The notes beneath the pieces are model-generated. The model did no database searches. It saw only the letters and a list, made by a program, of their open reading frames with translations, and was not told where the DNA came from. Of a stretch of DNA of 64,000 nt, positions 54,557 through 64,000 are shown piece by piece; position 1 is the stretch's first letter, and each line of letters starts with the position of its first letter. A program made the translations under genes and the position numbers. The stretch spans positions 37,114,894-37,178,893 of the forward strand of contig CM020618.1 of assembly GCA_009829735.1 (NCBI GenBank), written 5' to 3'. Source of the stretch: Pyropia yezoensis. Its lineage: Eukaryota > Rhodophyta > Bangiophyceae > Bangiales > Bangiaceae.

Positions 54557-55204
54557 GGCGCTCGTCCTACGACTGTCCATTCAGCAAAGGATCGGTAAAA
54601 GGCACCCAGCGGGTTGGCGCGGTCGCCGACGCCCGCCAGCAGAGCCGAAGAGAAGATGGCACCGTCTGGGAACCATGGTGGCCCACCGTGACGACAGGCG
54701 GTCGCGGTTCGTGCGGCGCTGCCACCGATGCCTTCCACTGGTCGGGGCGTGCCACCTGCAACGGGCAGTCGCTGTCGGCACTTGGCGCTGTCTTGCTCGT
54801 GATCGTGTGCTGTAGGCGGCAGGCTCATCTGGCAGCCGCGCGTGGTCGGCAGGTCACCTTGTCCAGCTATTTCATGCCGTTGGTTGATCGCGGACGTCGG
54901 TGGTACCGCGGAAGAGGGCTCAGAGCTACCTCGCCCGGTTGGCGGTGGAACCAACGAGAGGTGCGTCGCGGCAGTGGAATCATCCATGACGGAAGACATG
55001 ACTGCCAGCTGGGGCCCTGTCTTGACGGCAGCGCCCAGGTGTGCCTCAGACACAAAGCACAGGCAGGGAGCCCTCCCATAGGCCGGACCCACAGGCGTGT
55101 CAGAAGCACATCTCGGAAGCACGTTGTGGCACACCGAGTGGGGAAGCGACTCCTAGAGAAAAGTTGGCCGCCAATTGGCCAAACAAGTAAATGAAGAGCA
55201 CCCA
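52786..55204. other. Intergenic DNA with no recognised gene
   Basis: The first 500 bases are G-rich with poly-G runs. From about 53300 GC falls to a moderate level. A T-run lies at 53471-53484 and an A33 tract at 54521-54553. Open frames such as 54463-55194 (+) have no motif. The minus-strand complement of 54850-55180 is also open. Nothing can be assigned. Confidence 0.4.
54521..54553 (+). repeat. Poly-A tract of 33 bases
   Basis: An uninterrupted A33 directly followed by a G-run is striking in such GC-rich DNA. It could be the tail of a retroposed transcript or SINE/LINE inserted on the plus strand, but no tRNA- or LINE-derived body was recognised upstream. Confidence 0.6.
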
Positions 55205-55315
55205 GTTGTGGCAAAAACCACTCGCGCACGCACCACCCAAGTTGGGGCGGTGCACAAGGGCTGCCTCCCGTGTGGGGGGAACCGGAAGAAGTGCAAGTCG
55301 CACACACGCTGTCTC
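55205..55315 (+). repeat. Short conserved segment with cysteine-rich reading frame (copy 2)
   Basis: Inverted relative to 489-602. The plus strand reads GAVHKGCLPCGGNRKKC and then KSHTRCLCC, directly abutting the LTR start. A stop lies upstream near 55155. Confidence 0.4.
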
Positions 55316-55680
55316 TGTTGTGTGGCAGTATTGACCCCCAGGTAGGGGGGCAACACGTGCCATGCACGGGGCGGCAGGCCACTAGCCTGATCCGTTCCTC
55401 CCCCTGCATTTGGGTCCATATTCCCTAAGTTTGGGATAGTTAGCTTAGTAGTAAATCCAACTTGGATTTGAGGGTTTTCTGCATTTATCGTCTTGAGTTT
55501 TCGTGTGGCCCGGTGGGCAGGTGCTGGGGTGGGAGCTTCTGAGTGGCGAGATTCTGAGGGGACCCTGGGGGGATAAGGGGAGGGACAGCGGGGCTTGGCC
55601 CTGCGTCCCCGTCCCGACCAAGAAACTGTTGGACCACGCACCATCTTCTTGTTTGTCAGTGGGGGGATTGCCCCACAACA
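55316..55680 (+). repeat. 5' LTR of a Ty3/gypsy element
   Basis: The LTR runs from TGTTGTGTGG (or TGTGG at 55321) to CCCCACAACA; its ends form a short inverted repeat (TGTTGTG). It matches the solo LTR at 129-488. A gag ORF starts 40 bp downstream, as expected for a 5' LTR. TGGACTTGGACC three bases after the LTR is a possible primer-binding site, not matched to any tRNA here. Confidence 0.75.
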
Positions 55681-55719
55681 GGGTGGACTTGGACCGTGTC
55701 ATACGGATCGTCAGCCAAT

Positions 55720-57666
55720 ATGGCTAGCTCGGACCCCCCGTCGTCCGGGGAGTACACGGGTGACGCACGTACTTCAGTGCCTTTGAATACTGGTGAGACA
55801 CAGGTGGGTTTACCTGGGGTCGCAGAGGGACTAGAGGTCCCTCAAGCCAGCAGGACTGGAAGTGCAGGCGGGCAACAGGCCACCCCGACTCAGTCGGGAG
55901 TTCACTCGGGTGACACTTCTGATGTGGGTGGGCCGAAGTCTGGCCACCGTGTGGTACACTCAACGGGAACGTCCCAAGGGGTGAGGACTGTCCCTGCGGG
56001 TTCCACACGGGTTGGAGCCAACTTTGGCTTGGAGCCGTCGCCAACTAGGCTTTCGGAGGACGGCGGACCTCCGTTGGTCGGCGATGGGCTCGCGCCCATG
56101 CCCCCGGTTGAGACCCCTGAGGAACGTGGTTACCCCTCAGGTGGACTCCCGGAGGCGAACCGAGACTCAACTGGAGTCGACAACCCACTCCTCGCGGAAA
56201 CTGTCCGTCGGGAGGCGACCAGTGTGTTGCGGCAGACTTTGCCGGACCTGGTGGTCACGATGACGAATACTATTCTGAATCAGATAGTGGCGAGTTTGCC
56301 AGATGGCCTTAATGTCCAGACCGGATTGGGGCTTTCGAGCCCGCAGGCGCAGGGGGAATCCCTCCTGACGCCTATTCCGGGTCGCCCCGAACAGGGGGCG
56401 ACCCCTGTGACTCCCAACGAGGGAGCCACACCATTCTCGGTGGGGCGTGCGCCCTTCACGGGGGAGTTTCCCCCGGAATCGCCGGCGGCTACACCAAACG
56501 CGCCGCGCCAGACTATGGGCACTGAGGGTCAACTTACCCCAGTGCCACAGCGGCTGTTCCCTCAACGTGAGGTGCCGCCCAAGATCCAGGTAGCCAACCC
56601 GGTCTACCAGAGGATCTTTGATTATGAGACCTACGCCCTCCACAACAAGTCGGTGGCGTATGGTCCTGACCAGGCCCGAGCCATGGGCCGTGCTAAGAAG
56701 AATGCACTTCACTCTTTTGGGCACAAAGCGGAGTGGGATGGAACCCCCCCCCTCCGTGTCTTTGAGTTTCTACGTCGTTTCACAAAAGCCTGTGACGACA
56801 ATGCCATAAGTGAAGGCTTGGCTTTCTACATGCTAAAGGAGTTTACGAAGGGCGACCTGCGGACAGAACTTATGTCCGTCATGCCCAGCTCCTCAAGTGG
56901 AGGCGCTGGTGAGGTGACGTCCTATTTGGAGCTCGTCAACTGGTTGTTGAGAGCCATGGTTGATGAAGCGGCGTTGGCTTCTCAAGTCGAGGAGTTTACG
57001 CAAGCCCATCAGGAAGAGGCGGAGGACGAGTTGTCCTTTGCAGAGCGAGTTCGTAAGCTCAACAATCTTTGTGGGTTTCTTCATCCACAAGCTGTGGTGA
57101 AGAGTCGGTTTGTGGAGGGACTGCATTGGTCAGTCCGGATGGAGACCCGGGAGCATAACACTGCCCGGGCGACCCTGGCCGAGTTGGCTAGGTTCGCTTA
57201 CCGCAGAGGCGAGTCCTACCGCAAGTTGCGGGAGGAACAACGCCTGGAGCGTCAGGCCGAGTTGGCCAAGGAACGTGAGGAGGCGTGCCAGGCCAGAGAG
57301 TTGAGAGAGGCGCGCCGAATCCGCAAGGAAAGGGTGGTAGCTGCCGTGGGAACTTCCCAGGGTATCTCTTCGTCTTCCCCAGTCGGGAAAACCCCTCCGG
57401 GAACTGACAATCGGTGTTGGAACTGCAACTCCGATGGACACTGGGCATATGATTGCCCCAAGTTGAGTAAACGCATCCAACAACTTGTTAGGAATGCGAG
57501 TAAGAAGTCGGCTACGAACGAAGTACGCTCACGCCGCGAGGGTGGACCTCGACCGGTAGTGGCGGCCGCCACACCCTCGGCGGAGGAGGCGGACACGTCG
57601 TCCTCGGACTCGTCGTCTTCCCCTTTGCCCTCAGATTCGGACGCCAAGTCGGCGGGAAACGAATGA
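55720..57666 (+). CDS. gag: Ty3/gypsy retrotransposon Gag
   Basis: The 648-aa product starts MASSDPPSSG; an in-frame GTG upstream is not needed. Residues 1-280 are Pro/Gly/Thr-rich. A retrotransposon gag (capsid) domain follows at about 320-510, including RVFEFLRRFTKACDD, LAFYMLKEFTKGDL and a helical LSFAERVRKLNNLCGF segment. A Lys/Arg/Glu-rich coiled region lies at about 500-550, with a CCHC zinc knuckle at about 570 (CWNCNSDGHWAYDC, spacing C2C4H4C). The tail is Ser/Asp-rich. Gag assembles the particle and binds RNA. Its stop overlaps the pol start in ATGA (57663-57666). Confidence 0.9.
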   Translation: MASSDPPSSGEYTGDARTSVPLNTGETQVGLPGVAEGLEVPQASRTGSAGGQQATPTQSGVHSGDTSDVGGPKSGHRVVHSTGTSQGVRTVPAGSTRVGANFGLEPSPTRLSEDGGPPLVGDGLAPMPPVETPEERGYPSGGLPEANRDSTGVDNPLLAETVRREATSVLRQTLPDLVVTMTNTILNQIVASLPDGLNVQTGLGLSSPQAQGESLLTPIPGRPEQGATPVTPNEGATPFSVGRAPFTGEFPPESPAATPNAPRQTMGTEGQLTPVPQRLFPQREVPPKIQVANPVYQRIFDYETYALHNKSVAYGPDQARAMGRAKKNALHSFGHKAEWDGTPPLRVFEFLRRFTKACDDNAISEGLAFYMLKEFTKGDLRTELMSVMPSSSSGGAGEVTSYLELVNWLLRAMVDEAALASQVEEFTQAHQEEAEDELSFAERVRKLNNLCGFLHPQAVVKSRFVEGLHWSVRMETREHNTARATLAELARFAYRRGESYRKLREEQRLERQAELAKEREEACQARELREARRIRKERVVAAVGTSQGISSSSPVGKTPPGTDNRCWNCNSDGHWAYDCPKLSKRIQQLVRNASKKSATNEVRSRREGGPRPVVAAATPSAEEADTSSSDSSSSPLPSDSDAKSAGNE

Positions 57667-59073
57667 CCGTTGGAGCTGGCCGTCCGAAGCTCACAACGGC
57701 AGCCTCGGCCAAGTGGGTCAAGAGGACGAACCAACCGTGCCGGATACTGCGGCGACCTAAGGGAGTCCGCCCACCTCGGGTAGGACTCCCCAAGAACGTA
57801 AACCCACGTCGGGTAATCGCGGTGCTGACGGGTGAGAACTTCCAGGTGGCTGGACGGGTGCAACTTGCCCCCGGCCGCGCTTGCTGTGCCCGTATCGTAC
57901 TTGATACCGGGTCAGGAGCCTCCTTGATACGCAAGTCGCTATTACCAAAGGAGATGAGGCTCCAACGCTGGAAGTCTAAAGCTGACCATCTGATCGATAT
58001 CAATGGTGGGGTACTTCCCATCGTTGGTGCCGTGACCCTACCAACTAGGTTGGGGACCCATGAGGTCGACGTGACCTATGGAGTAGTTGAGAATGTATCG
58101 GTACCCCTGCTTCTGGGTACCCCTTATGTTGTAACTCAAGTGCCTTTGATTTGTGGCCCGGAGTACTGGGTCAAGTTGATGAATGGGGAAACCATCCCCA
58201 TCCTTGGTAAGGGAAAGTCTGTGGCTCCTGTGACAGTCTCACAGTCGAAGCCTGTTTGCTCTGTGAGAGAAGGGTTTACTGCTACCCTGCGTTTAGCCCG
58301 TAAAGTCACGTTGCCCCCCAACTCGGTGGCGCACGTTGACGTTGTAACTGATTGTACGGGGAACGGGTTGGTGCACCCACACCCCCGTCTTGCTCGCAAG
58401 CACCAAGTGCATGTTGCCCTTGGCACAATGGACTCCAAAGCCGGAGTCCCGTGGAGGGTCCAGGTTATGTACCTGAGCTCGGCGCCCAAGTACTTCAAGT
58501 CGGGAGCCAAGTTCGGCTATATCGACCAACATGAGGGACCGGTAGTAGCGGTCACCCTCGACGCGGGCGCGAGTAGCAACCCGAAGTCCGGAAAGGAAAA
58601 GCCCCAAGCCAAGTCGGCCGCCTCTCCTCGGCCCCATGTGATCATGGAGGGTGTCCCACCCAGGTTTAGGGTTCAAGTTGAACGCCTCTTGGACCAATAT
58701 CACAGGTTGTGGGATGGTCAATTGGGACTCATGAGAGCCACCCAACACCGGATCGAGTTGAAGCCCGGTGCACCCCCTATACGCCAACAACCGTATAGGG
58801 GAGGACTCCGTTCAAGGGCCCTCGTTAAGGAGCAAGTTGCTCGCATGGAGGCCCTCGATGTGATCGAGGCCAGTAACGCCGAGTGGGCGAGTCCGGTGGT
58901 TATCGTCCCCAAAGTTGATGGGACCCCACGGTTCTGTATCGACTACCGTAAGCTCAACGAGAGCACGGTGAAGGACAGTTATCCCCTACCTAGGATGGAC
59001 GACTGTCTGGACTCTCTGGGGGAGGCAAACGTGTTCTCTACCCTGGACTGTAACGCGGGGGGTACTGGCAAAT
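57663..59073 (+). pseudogene. pol: Ty3/gypsy Pol (protease and start of RT), interrupted
   Basis: The frame opens at an ATG overlapping the gag stop by four bases. It encodes an aspartic protease (LDTGSGASLI near residue 80, about 57900) and the N-terminal part of the reverse transcriptase (SPVVIVPK, RFCIDYRKLNE, YPLPRMDD, FSTLDCNAG). A G-run at 59056-59061 shifts the frame just before the RT's next conserved block. At 59074 the sequence changes abruptly into an LTR of another element. RT active site, RNase H and integrase are missing from this side. Confidence 0.88.
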
Positions 59074-59920
59074 TGTGAGGAACCACCCACACTTGGGCAG
59101 CCCTCAACGTACTCGTGATGGTGTCTGCGACCCGTGCCAGCCAATAGGGCGACTGGGTGCGGGGAAGAGGATGGAGGTGGTGACGGTGGTGGGTCTGGGG
59201 AAGAGGACGGCGCGACGTCGGTGGTGATCGAGAGGGTTCAAAGGGTGAAGGTCGTCTTTGGTCCGTGTCTGTGGTTGCCCTTCCGGTCTCCCCCGGTGGC
59301 GCCGACACCAACGCACTATATACTCGCGTCGGGGCACCCGAGGTGCCCCAAAGCATGCGTTTCCCCGTCGCTCCACCGGTAGGCACAAAACGGCCCAAAA
59401 ACAAAGCATGGCTCTCAGAACAAAGCATGGGCGGGCGTGCGCACTAAAGGAGTGCAGCCCCAGTTTGCCCCAAACGAAGGGGTCCGGCGTGCGGCGCCTA
59501 GGGCGCCGCCCCAGCCGGCTCCGGACGCCAGTCGGCCCGAAGGTCCGAGAGGCGTGTAAGCACGATTCGATCGAGTCGGCCGAATCGGCCAGCCGGCTAG
59601 CCAGTCACATCGCTGCAATGCTGCAGCGAGGACATTTTAACGGACTCGCCAGCTGTGGCTGATGTGGCTCGTCATGGGTGCTGACGGTGGCGCCTTTCGA
59701 CAGGCCATGATGGGCTGTCGATGGCTGCTGTCGTGCGGCCGGCAGACACCGTGAGACAGCGGCTGACTCATCTTGCGTCTGGAAGGTACACCGCGTCATG
59801 CTCCACAATACAAGGAGTTGATCCATGTTGCCAGGAGTTGATTCGGCAGGATCTGTAAGGAGAGGTCCCAGATATTATCCCTTAAGTATTAGGCATGGGA
59901 TTAGGGGGGAAATCCTTACA
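59074..59920 (-). repeat. 3' LTR of a chromodomain Ty3/gypsy element inserted in the RT gene
   Basis: On the minus strand it starts TGTAAGGATT at 59920 and ends TCCTCACA at 59074, giving imperfect inverted ends (TGT.AGGA). It is 847 bp long. The polypurine tract AAGGGGGAGAGG (59932-59921) abuts its 5' side. A TATA motif (AGTATATAG, 59316-59324) could drive LTR transcription. Confidence 0.8.
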
Positions 59921-59930
59921 CCTCTCCCCC

Positions 59931-61458
59931 TTAGGACGTGCGTCGAAGGAAGGCGTCGAGAACCTCAGGTGCGTTGTCGAGGTCTTGCGTGGTTAGCCAG
60001 GTGTTCTCACTGACATCGCAGCCTTTCCACTTGACCAGGTACTGCAGTCGTCCACGGCGTTTTCGTGACCGAATAATGGAGTCCACTTCGTACTCAACCG
60101 ATCCGTCCGGAAATGCTACCGGAGCTGGAGCGGGAGGAAGTCGACCATACGGATCAGCGTTGTACGGCTTGAGTAGACTGGCGTGAAAGGCATTGTGCAC
60201 CTTTCGATCAAGGACTGCTTGAGGCAGATCCAGACGGAACGTAACATCATTGATGTTTTCCAGTGACTCGGTATGGTCCCGAAAACTTGGGCATCAACTT
60301 GCGAGCGCCCTGGAAGGCGTCCGGCATAAGGTCCTTGGTGCTCAGGAGCACGAGGTCGTCGACAGCGATCGTACATGGTCGGCGTCGACGGTTAGCGTAC
60401 GCCGAGCGCGTCTCATTGGCCTTCTTGATAGCGGTAATGGCAGTCTCCTGAGCTTTTTGCAGACTGCTTAGCCAATCTGAGACTGCTGGTAGTTTCGATT
60501 CCTTGCTCTCGACGATGTCGACAGGTACTGTCCTTGGTTCAAAGCCGTAGTTCAGGAAGAATGGGGAGTACGTCGTGACCGCATTGGGTGACCGGTTGTA
60601 AGCTACTTCTGCCAGCAACAAGGAAGAGGTCCCAATCACCCTGATGATGGTTCACGAAGTTTCGCAGGATTTCTTCAATCTTCTTGTTCATGATCTCGGT
60701 TTGTCCGTCCGTCTGGGGATGATAGGCTGAAGATGCCTTGATCTTGACCTTGAGAATTTCGGTGAGCGACTGCCAGAAGTTGGAGAAGAAGATACGGTCT
60801 CGGTCGCCGACGACGTCGGATGGTAGACCGTGATGACGGTAGACGTGATCATGGTAGAGTTGCGCTACGACTGGTGCAGTACAGTCGGGCTTCATTGGTG
60901 CTAGTCGAATCATCTTCGACAGTTTGTCCACAATGACGTAAATGCCATTGTGGCCCCTTTGGGTCAGTGGAAGAGGGTGATAAAGTCCATGGAGACACTT
61001 GCCCATCGTTGGTTCGGTGGATCTAGTGGTTTGAGGTGACCCAGAGGTGAATGGGTGCCAGCTTTGTTCCGCTGGCACAAATCACATGATTGTACGTATC
61101 TTTGGATGTCCTTCCGCATTGTCTTCCAGTAGTATTTGGAAGCAATAGCGTTGGTGGTTTTCTTAACTCCCACATGTCCTTGGCTTGGGATGTCGTGGTA
61201 GTCATGGAGTAGTCTTTGGCGTAGAGTACCAACGGGGATGCACGTACGGTCACCTCGCTTCAACAACCTCATGTGAAGCCGGTAGGGAGATACCGGGTCT
61301 TTGACTAGGTCGGCAAACTCGGGATCCGCGTTGTACTCTTGGTCTAGGGTGGCAAGGTCTTGATCACTTTGGCTTATGGTCATGAGGTTGTTGATTTCAG
61401 TTTTCTTGGGTAGGCTTTCGATGGTCTTGGTTAGCACGCGACTAAGGAGATCTTGATT
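59931..61458 (-). pseudogene. pol: Chromovirus-type Ty3/gypsy Pol C-terminal part (integrase and chromodomain)
   Basis: From 61437 downwards the minus strand encodes an H2C2 zinc-binding domain (DIPSQGHVG to CDLCQRNK). The integrase core follows, with Asp in SMDFITL, Asp in GDRDRIFFSNFW and Glu in AYHPQTDGQTE. A GPYRV-type C-terminal module comes next, and a chromodomain (EYEVDSIIRSRKRRGRLQYLVKWKG, then SENTWL) leads to the stop at 59931. Chromodomains steer such elements to heterochromatin. At least three frame changes (near 60970, 60635 and 60240) break the ORF. They lie near the end of contig 3, so some may be sequence errors. Protease, RT and RNase H should lie beyond the N gap. Confidence 0.88.
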
Positions 61459-61958
61459 NNNNNNNNNNNNNNNNNNNNNNNNNNNNNNNNNNNNNNNNNN
61501 NNNNNNNNNNNNNNNNNNNNNNNNNNNNNNNNNNNNNNNNNNNNNNNNNNNNNNNNNNNNNNNNNNNNNNNNNNNNNNNNNNNNNNNNNNNNNNNNNNNN
61601 NNNNNNNNNNNNNNNNNNNNNNNNNNNNNNNNNNNNNNNNNNNNNNNNNNNNNNNNNNNNNNNNNNNNNNNNNNNNNNNNNNNNNNNNNNNNNNNNNNNN
61701 NNNNNNNNNNNNNNNNNNNNNNNNNNNNNNNNNNNNNNNNNNNNNNNNNNNNNNNNNNNNNNNNNNNNNNNNNNNNNNNNNNNNNNNNNNNNNNNNNNNN
61801 NNNNNNNNNNNNNNNNNNNNNNNNNNNNNNNNNNNNNNNNNNNNNNNNNNNNNNNNNNNNNNNNNNNNNNNNNNNNNNNNNNNNNNNNNNNNNNNNNNNN
61901 NNNNNNNNNNNNNNNNNNNNNNNNNNNNNNNNNNNNNNNNNNNNNNNNNNNNNNNNNN
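61459..61958. other. Assembly gap of exactly 500 N
   Basis: The contig on the right begins inside a second copy of the gag gene. Confidence 0.95.
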
Positions 61959-63353
61959 TTCTGAATCAGAGATAGTGGCGAGTTTGCCAGATGGCCTTAA
62001 TGTCCAGACCGGATTGGGGCTTTCGAGCCCGCAGGCGCAGGGGGAATCCCTCTGACGCCTATTCCGGGTCGCCCCGAACAGGGGGCGACCCCTGTGACTC
62101 CCAACGAGGGAGCCACACCATTCTCGGTGGGGCGTGCGCCCTTCACGGGGGAGTTTCCCCGGAATCGCCGGCGGCTACACCAAACGCGCCGCGCCAGACT
62201 ATGGGCACTGAGGGTCAACTTACCCCAGTGCCACAGCGGCTGTTCCCTCAACGTGAGGTGCCGCCCAAGATCCAGGTAGCCCAACCCGGTCCTACCAGAG
62301 GATCTTTGATTATGAGACCTACGCCCTCCACAACAAGTCGTGGCGTATGGTCCTGACCAGGCCCGAGCCATGGGCCGTGCTAAGAAGAATGCACTTCACT
62401 CTTTTGGGCACAAAGCGGAGTGGGATGGAACCCCCCCCCTCCGTGTCTTTGAGTTTCTACGTCGTTTCACAAAAGCCTGTGACGACAATGCCATAAGTGA
62501 AGGCTTGGCTTTCTACATGCTAAAGGAGTTTACGAAGGGCGACCTGCGGACAGAACTTATGTCCGTCATGCCCAGCTCCTCAAGTGGAGGCGCTGGTGAG
62601 GTGACGTCCTATTTGGAGCTCGTCAACTGGTTGTTGAGAGCCATGGTTGATGAAGCGGCGTTGGCTTCTCAAGTCGAGGAGTTTACGCAAGCCCATCAGG
62701 AAGAGGCGGAGGACGAGTTGTCCTTTGCAGAGCGAGTTCGTAAGCTCAACAATCTTTGTGGGTTTCTTCATCCACAAGCTGTGGTGAAGAGTCGGTTTGT
62801 GGAGGGACTGCATTGGTCAGTCCGGATGGAGACCCGGGAGCATAACACTGCCCGGGCGACCCTGGCCGAGTTGGCTAGGTTCGCTTACCGCAGAGGCGAG
62901 TCCTACCGCAAGTTGCGGGAGGAACAACGCCTGGAGCGTCAGGCCGAGTTGGCCAAGGAACGTGAGGAGGCGTGCCAGGCCAGAGAGTTGAGAGAGGCGC
63001 GCCGAATCCGCAAGGAAAGGGTGGTAGCTGCCGTGGGAACTTCCCAGGGTATCTCTTCGTCTTCCCCAGTCGGGAAAACCCCTCCGGGAACTGACAATCG
63101 GTGTTGGAACTGCAACTCCGATGGACACTGGGCATATGATTGCCCCAAGTTGAGTAAACGCATCCAACAACTTGTTAGGAATGCGAGTAAGAAGTCGGCT
63201 ACGAACGAAGTACGCTCACGCCGCGAGGGTGGACCTCGACCGGTAGTGGCGGCCGCCACACCCTCGGCGGAGGAGGCGGACACGTCGTCCTCGGACTCGT
63301 CGTCTTCCCCTTTGCCCTCAGATTCGGACGCCAAGTCGGCGGGAAACGAATGA
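61959..63353 (+). pseudogene. gag: Second copy of the gypsy gag, 5' end cut by the gap
   Basis: Matches 56273-57666. The first ~380 bases carry about six small insertions or deletions that break the frame. From 62341 on the copies differ by a constant offset of 5687 with no difference noticed, and the frame is open from 62340 to the stop at 63353, including the CCHC knuckle. The error pattern fits an unpolished contig end rather than mutation of the element. Confidence 0.85.
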
Positions 63354-64000
63354 CCGTTGGAGCTGGCCGTCCGAAGCTCACAACGGCAGCCTCGGCCAAG
63401 TGGGTCAAGAGGACGAACCAACCGTGCCGGATACTGCGGCGACCTAAGGGAGTCCGCCCACCTCGGGTAGGACTCCCCAAGAACGTAAACCCACGTCGGG
63501 TAATCGCGGTGCTGACGGGTGAGAACTTCCAGGTGGCTGGACGGGTGCAACTTGCCCCCGGCCGCGCTTGCTGTGCCCGTATCGTACTTGATACCGGGTC
63601 AGGAGCCTCCTTGATACGCAAGTCGCTATTACCAAAGGAGATGAGGCTCCAACGCTGGAAGTCTAAAGCTGACCATCTGATCGATATCAATGGTGGGGTA
63701 CTTCCCATCGTTGGTGCCGTGACCCTACCAACTAGGTTGGGGACCCATGAGGTCGACGTGACCTATGGAGTAGTTGAGAATGTATCGGTACCCCTGCTTC
63801 TGGGTACCCCTTATGTTGTAACTCAAGTGCCTTTGATTTGTGGCCCGGAGTACTGGGTCAAGTTGATGAATGGGGAAACCATCCCCATCCTTGGTAAGGG
63901 AAAGTCTGTGGCTCCTGTGACAGTCTCACAGTCGAAGCCTGTTTGCTCTGTGAGAGAAGGGTTTACTGCTACCCTGCGTTTAGCCCGTAAAGTCACGTTG
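63350..64000 (+). CDS. pol: Second copy of the gypsy pol (protease region), runs off the window
   Basis: Same as 57663-58313, including the ATGA overlap with gag and the protease DTGSGAS motif. It is open to the window end. Confidence 0.85.
   Translation, partial: MTVGAGRPKLTTAASAKWVKRTNQPCRILRRPKGVRPPRVGLPKNVNPRRVIAVLTGENFQVAGRVQLAPGRACCARIVLDTGSGASLIRKSLLPKEMRLQRWKSKADHLIDINGGVLPIVGAVTLPTRLGTHEVDVTYGVVENVSVPLLLGTPYVVTQVPLICGPEYWVKLMNGETIPILGKGKSVAPVTVSQSKPVCSVREGFTATLRLARKVTL

Overview
The window is nuclear DNA from a very GC-rich, intron-poor eukaryote. Its genes carry long Ala/Gly/Pro/Ser tracts, 5' leaders are pyrimidine-rich, intergenic DNA is full of poly-G/poly-C runs, and large transposons are common. 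This best fits a bangiophyte red alga (Porphyra/Pyropia type). That is inference from composition and gene style; another GC-rich alga cannot be excluded.

Layout as given: 1-2.2 kb holds a solo LTR and a copia-type RT/RNase H fragment. 3.1-19.5 kb is a gene block: a Spp2/GPKOW-like splicing factor (+), a VAMP7-like R-SNARE (-), a probably dually lipidated small protein (+), an endonuclease/exonuclease/phosphatase-fold hydrolase (-), a G-rich repeat region, and the ribosome-maturation GTPase EFL1 (+, split by a poly-G frameshift). 20.9-31.7 kb is most of a large DNA transposon with an unknown 978-aa protein and a spliced CMC/Plavaka-like DDE transposase. 32.2-35.1 kb is C-rich simple sequence. 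35.5-40.3 kb encodes a kelch protein fused to a cytochrome b561 membrane domain (+), and 40.8-43.1 kb a bZIP protein (-). 45.0-50.6 kb is an inverted second copy of the transposon's transposase end. 51.1-52.8 kb is an inverted copy of the C-rich block. 55.3-64 kb is a Ty3/gypsy element whose RT is interrupted by an oppositely oriented chromodomain retrotransposon, followed by a second copy of the gypsy gag/pol.

Three gaps of exactly 500 N divide the window into four contigs (1-31674, 32175-50593, 51094-61458, 61959-64000). Contig ends repeat sequence found elsewhere in the window. If contig 2 is flipped, contig 1's right end dovetails with it over about 4.6 kb, and its other end dovetails with contig 3 over about 1.7 kb. 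Contig 4 likewise starts inside contig 3. The apparent large inverted and direct duplications are therefore most simply unmerged overlaps plus one misoriented contig. In the flipped layout two matching termini (20869 and 44984) become inverted and enclose one transposon of about 11.8 kb.

Many breaks in reading frames sit in G/C homopolymers or near contig ends and are probably sequence errors. Gene models for EFL1, the kelch-b561 protein, the bZIP protein and the retroelement pol genes are given with that caveat.
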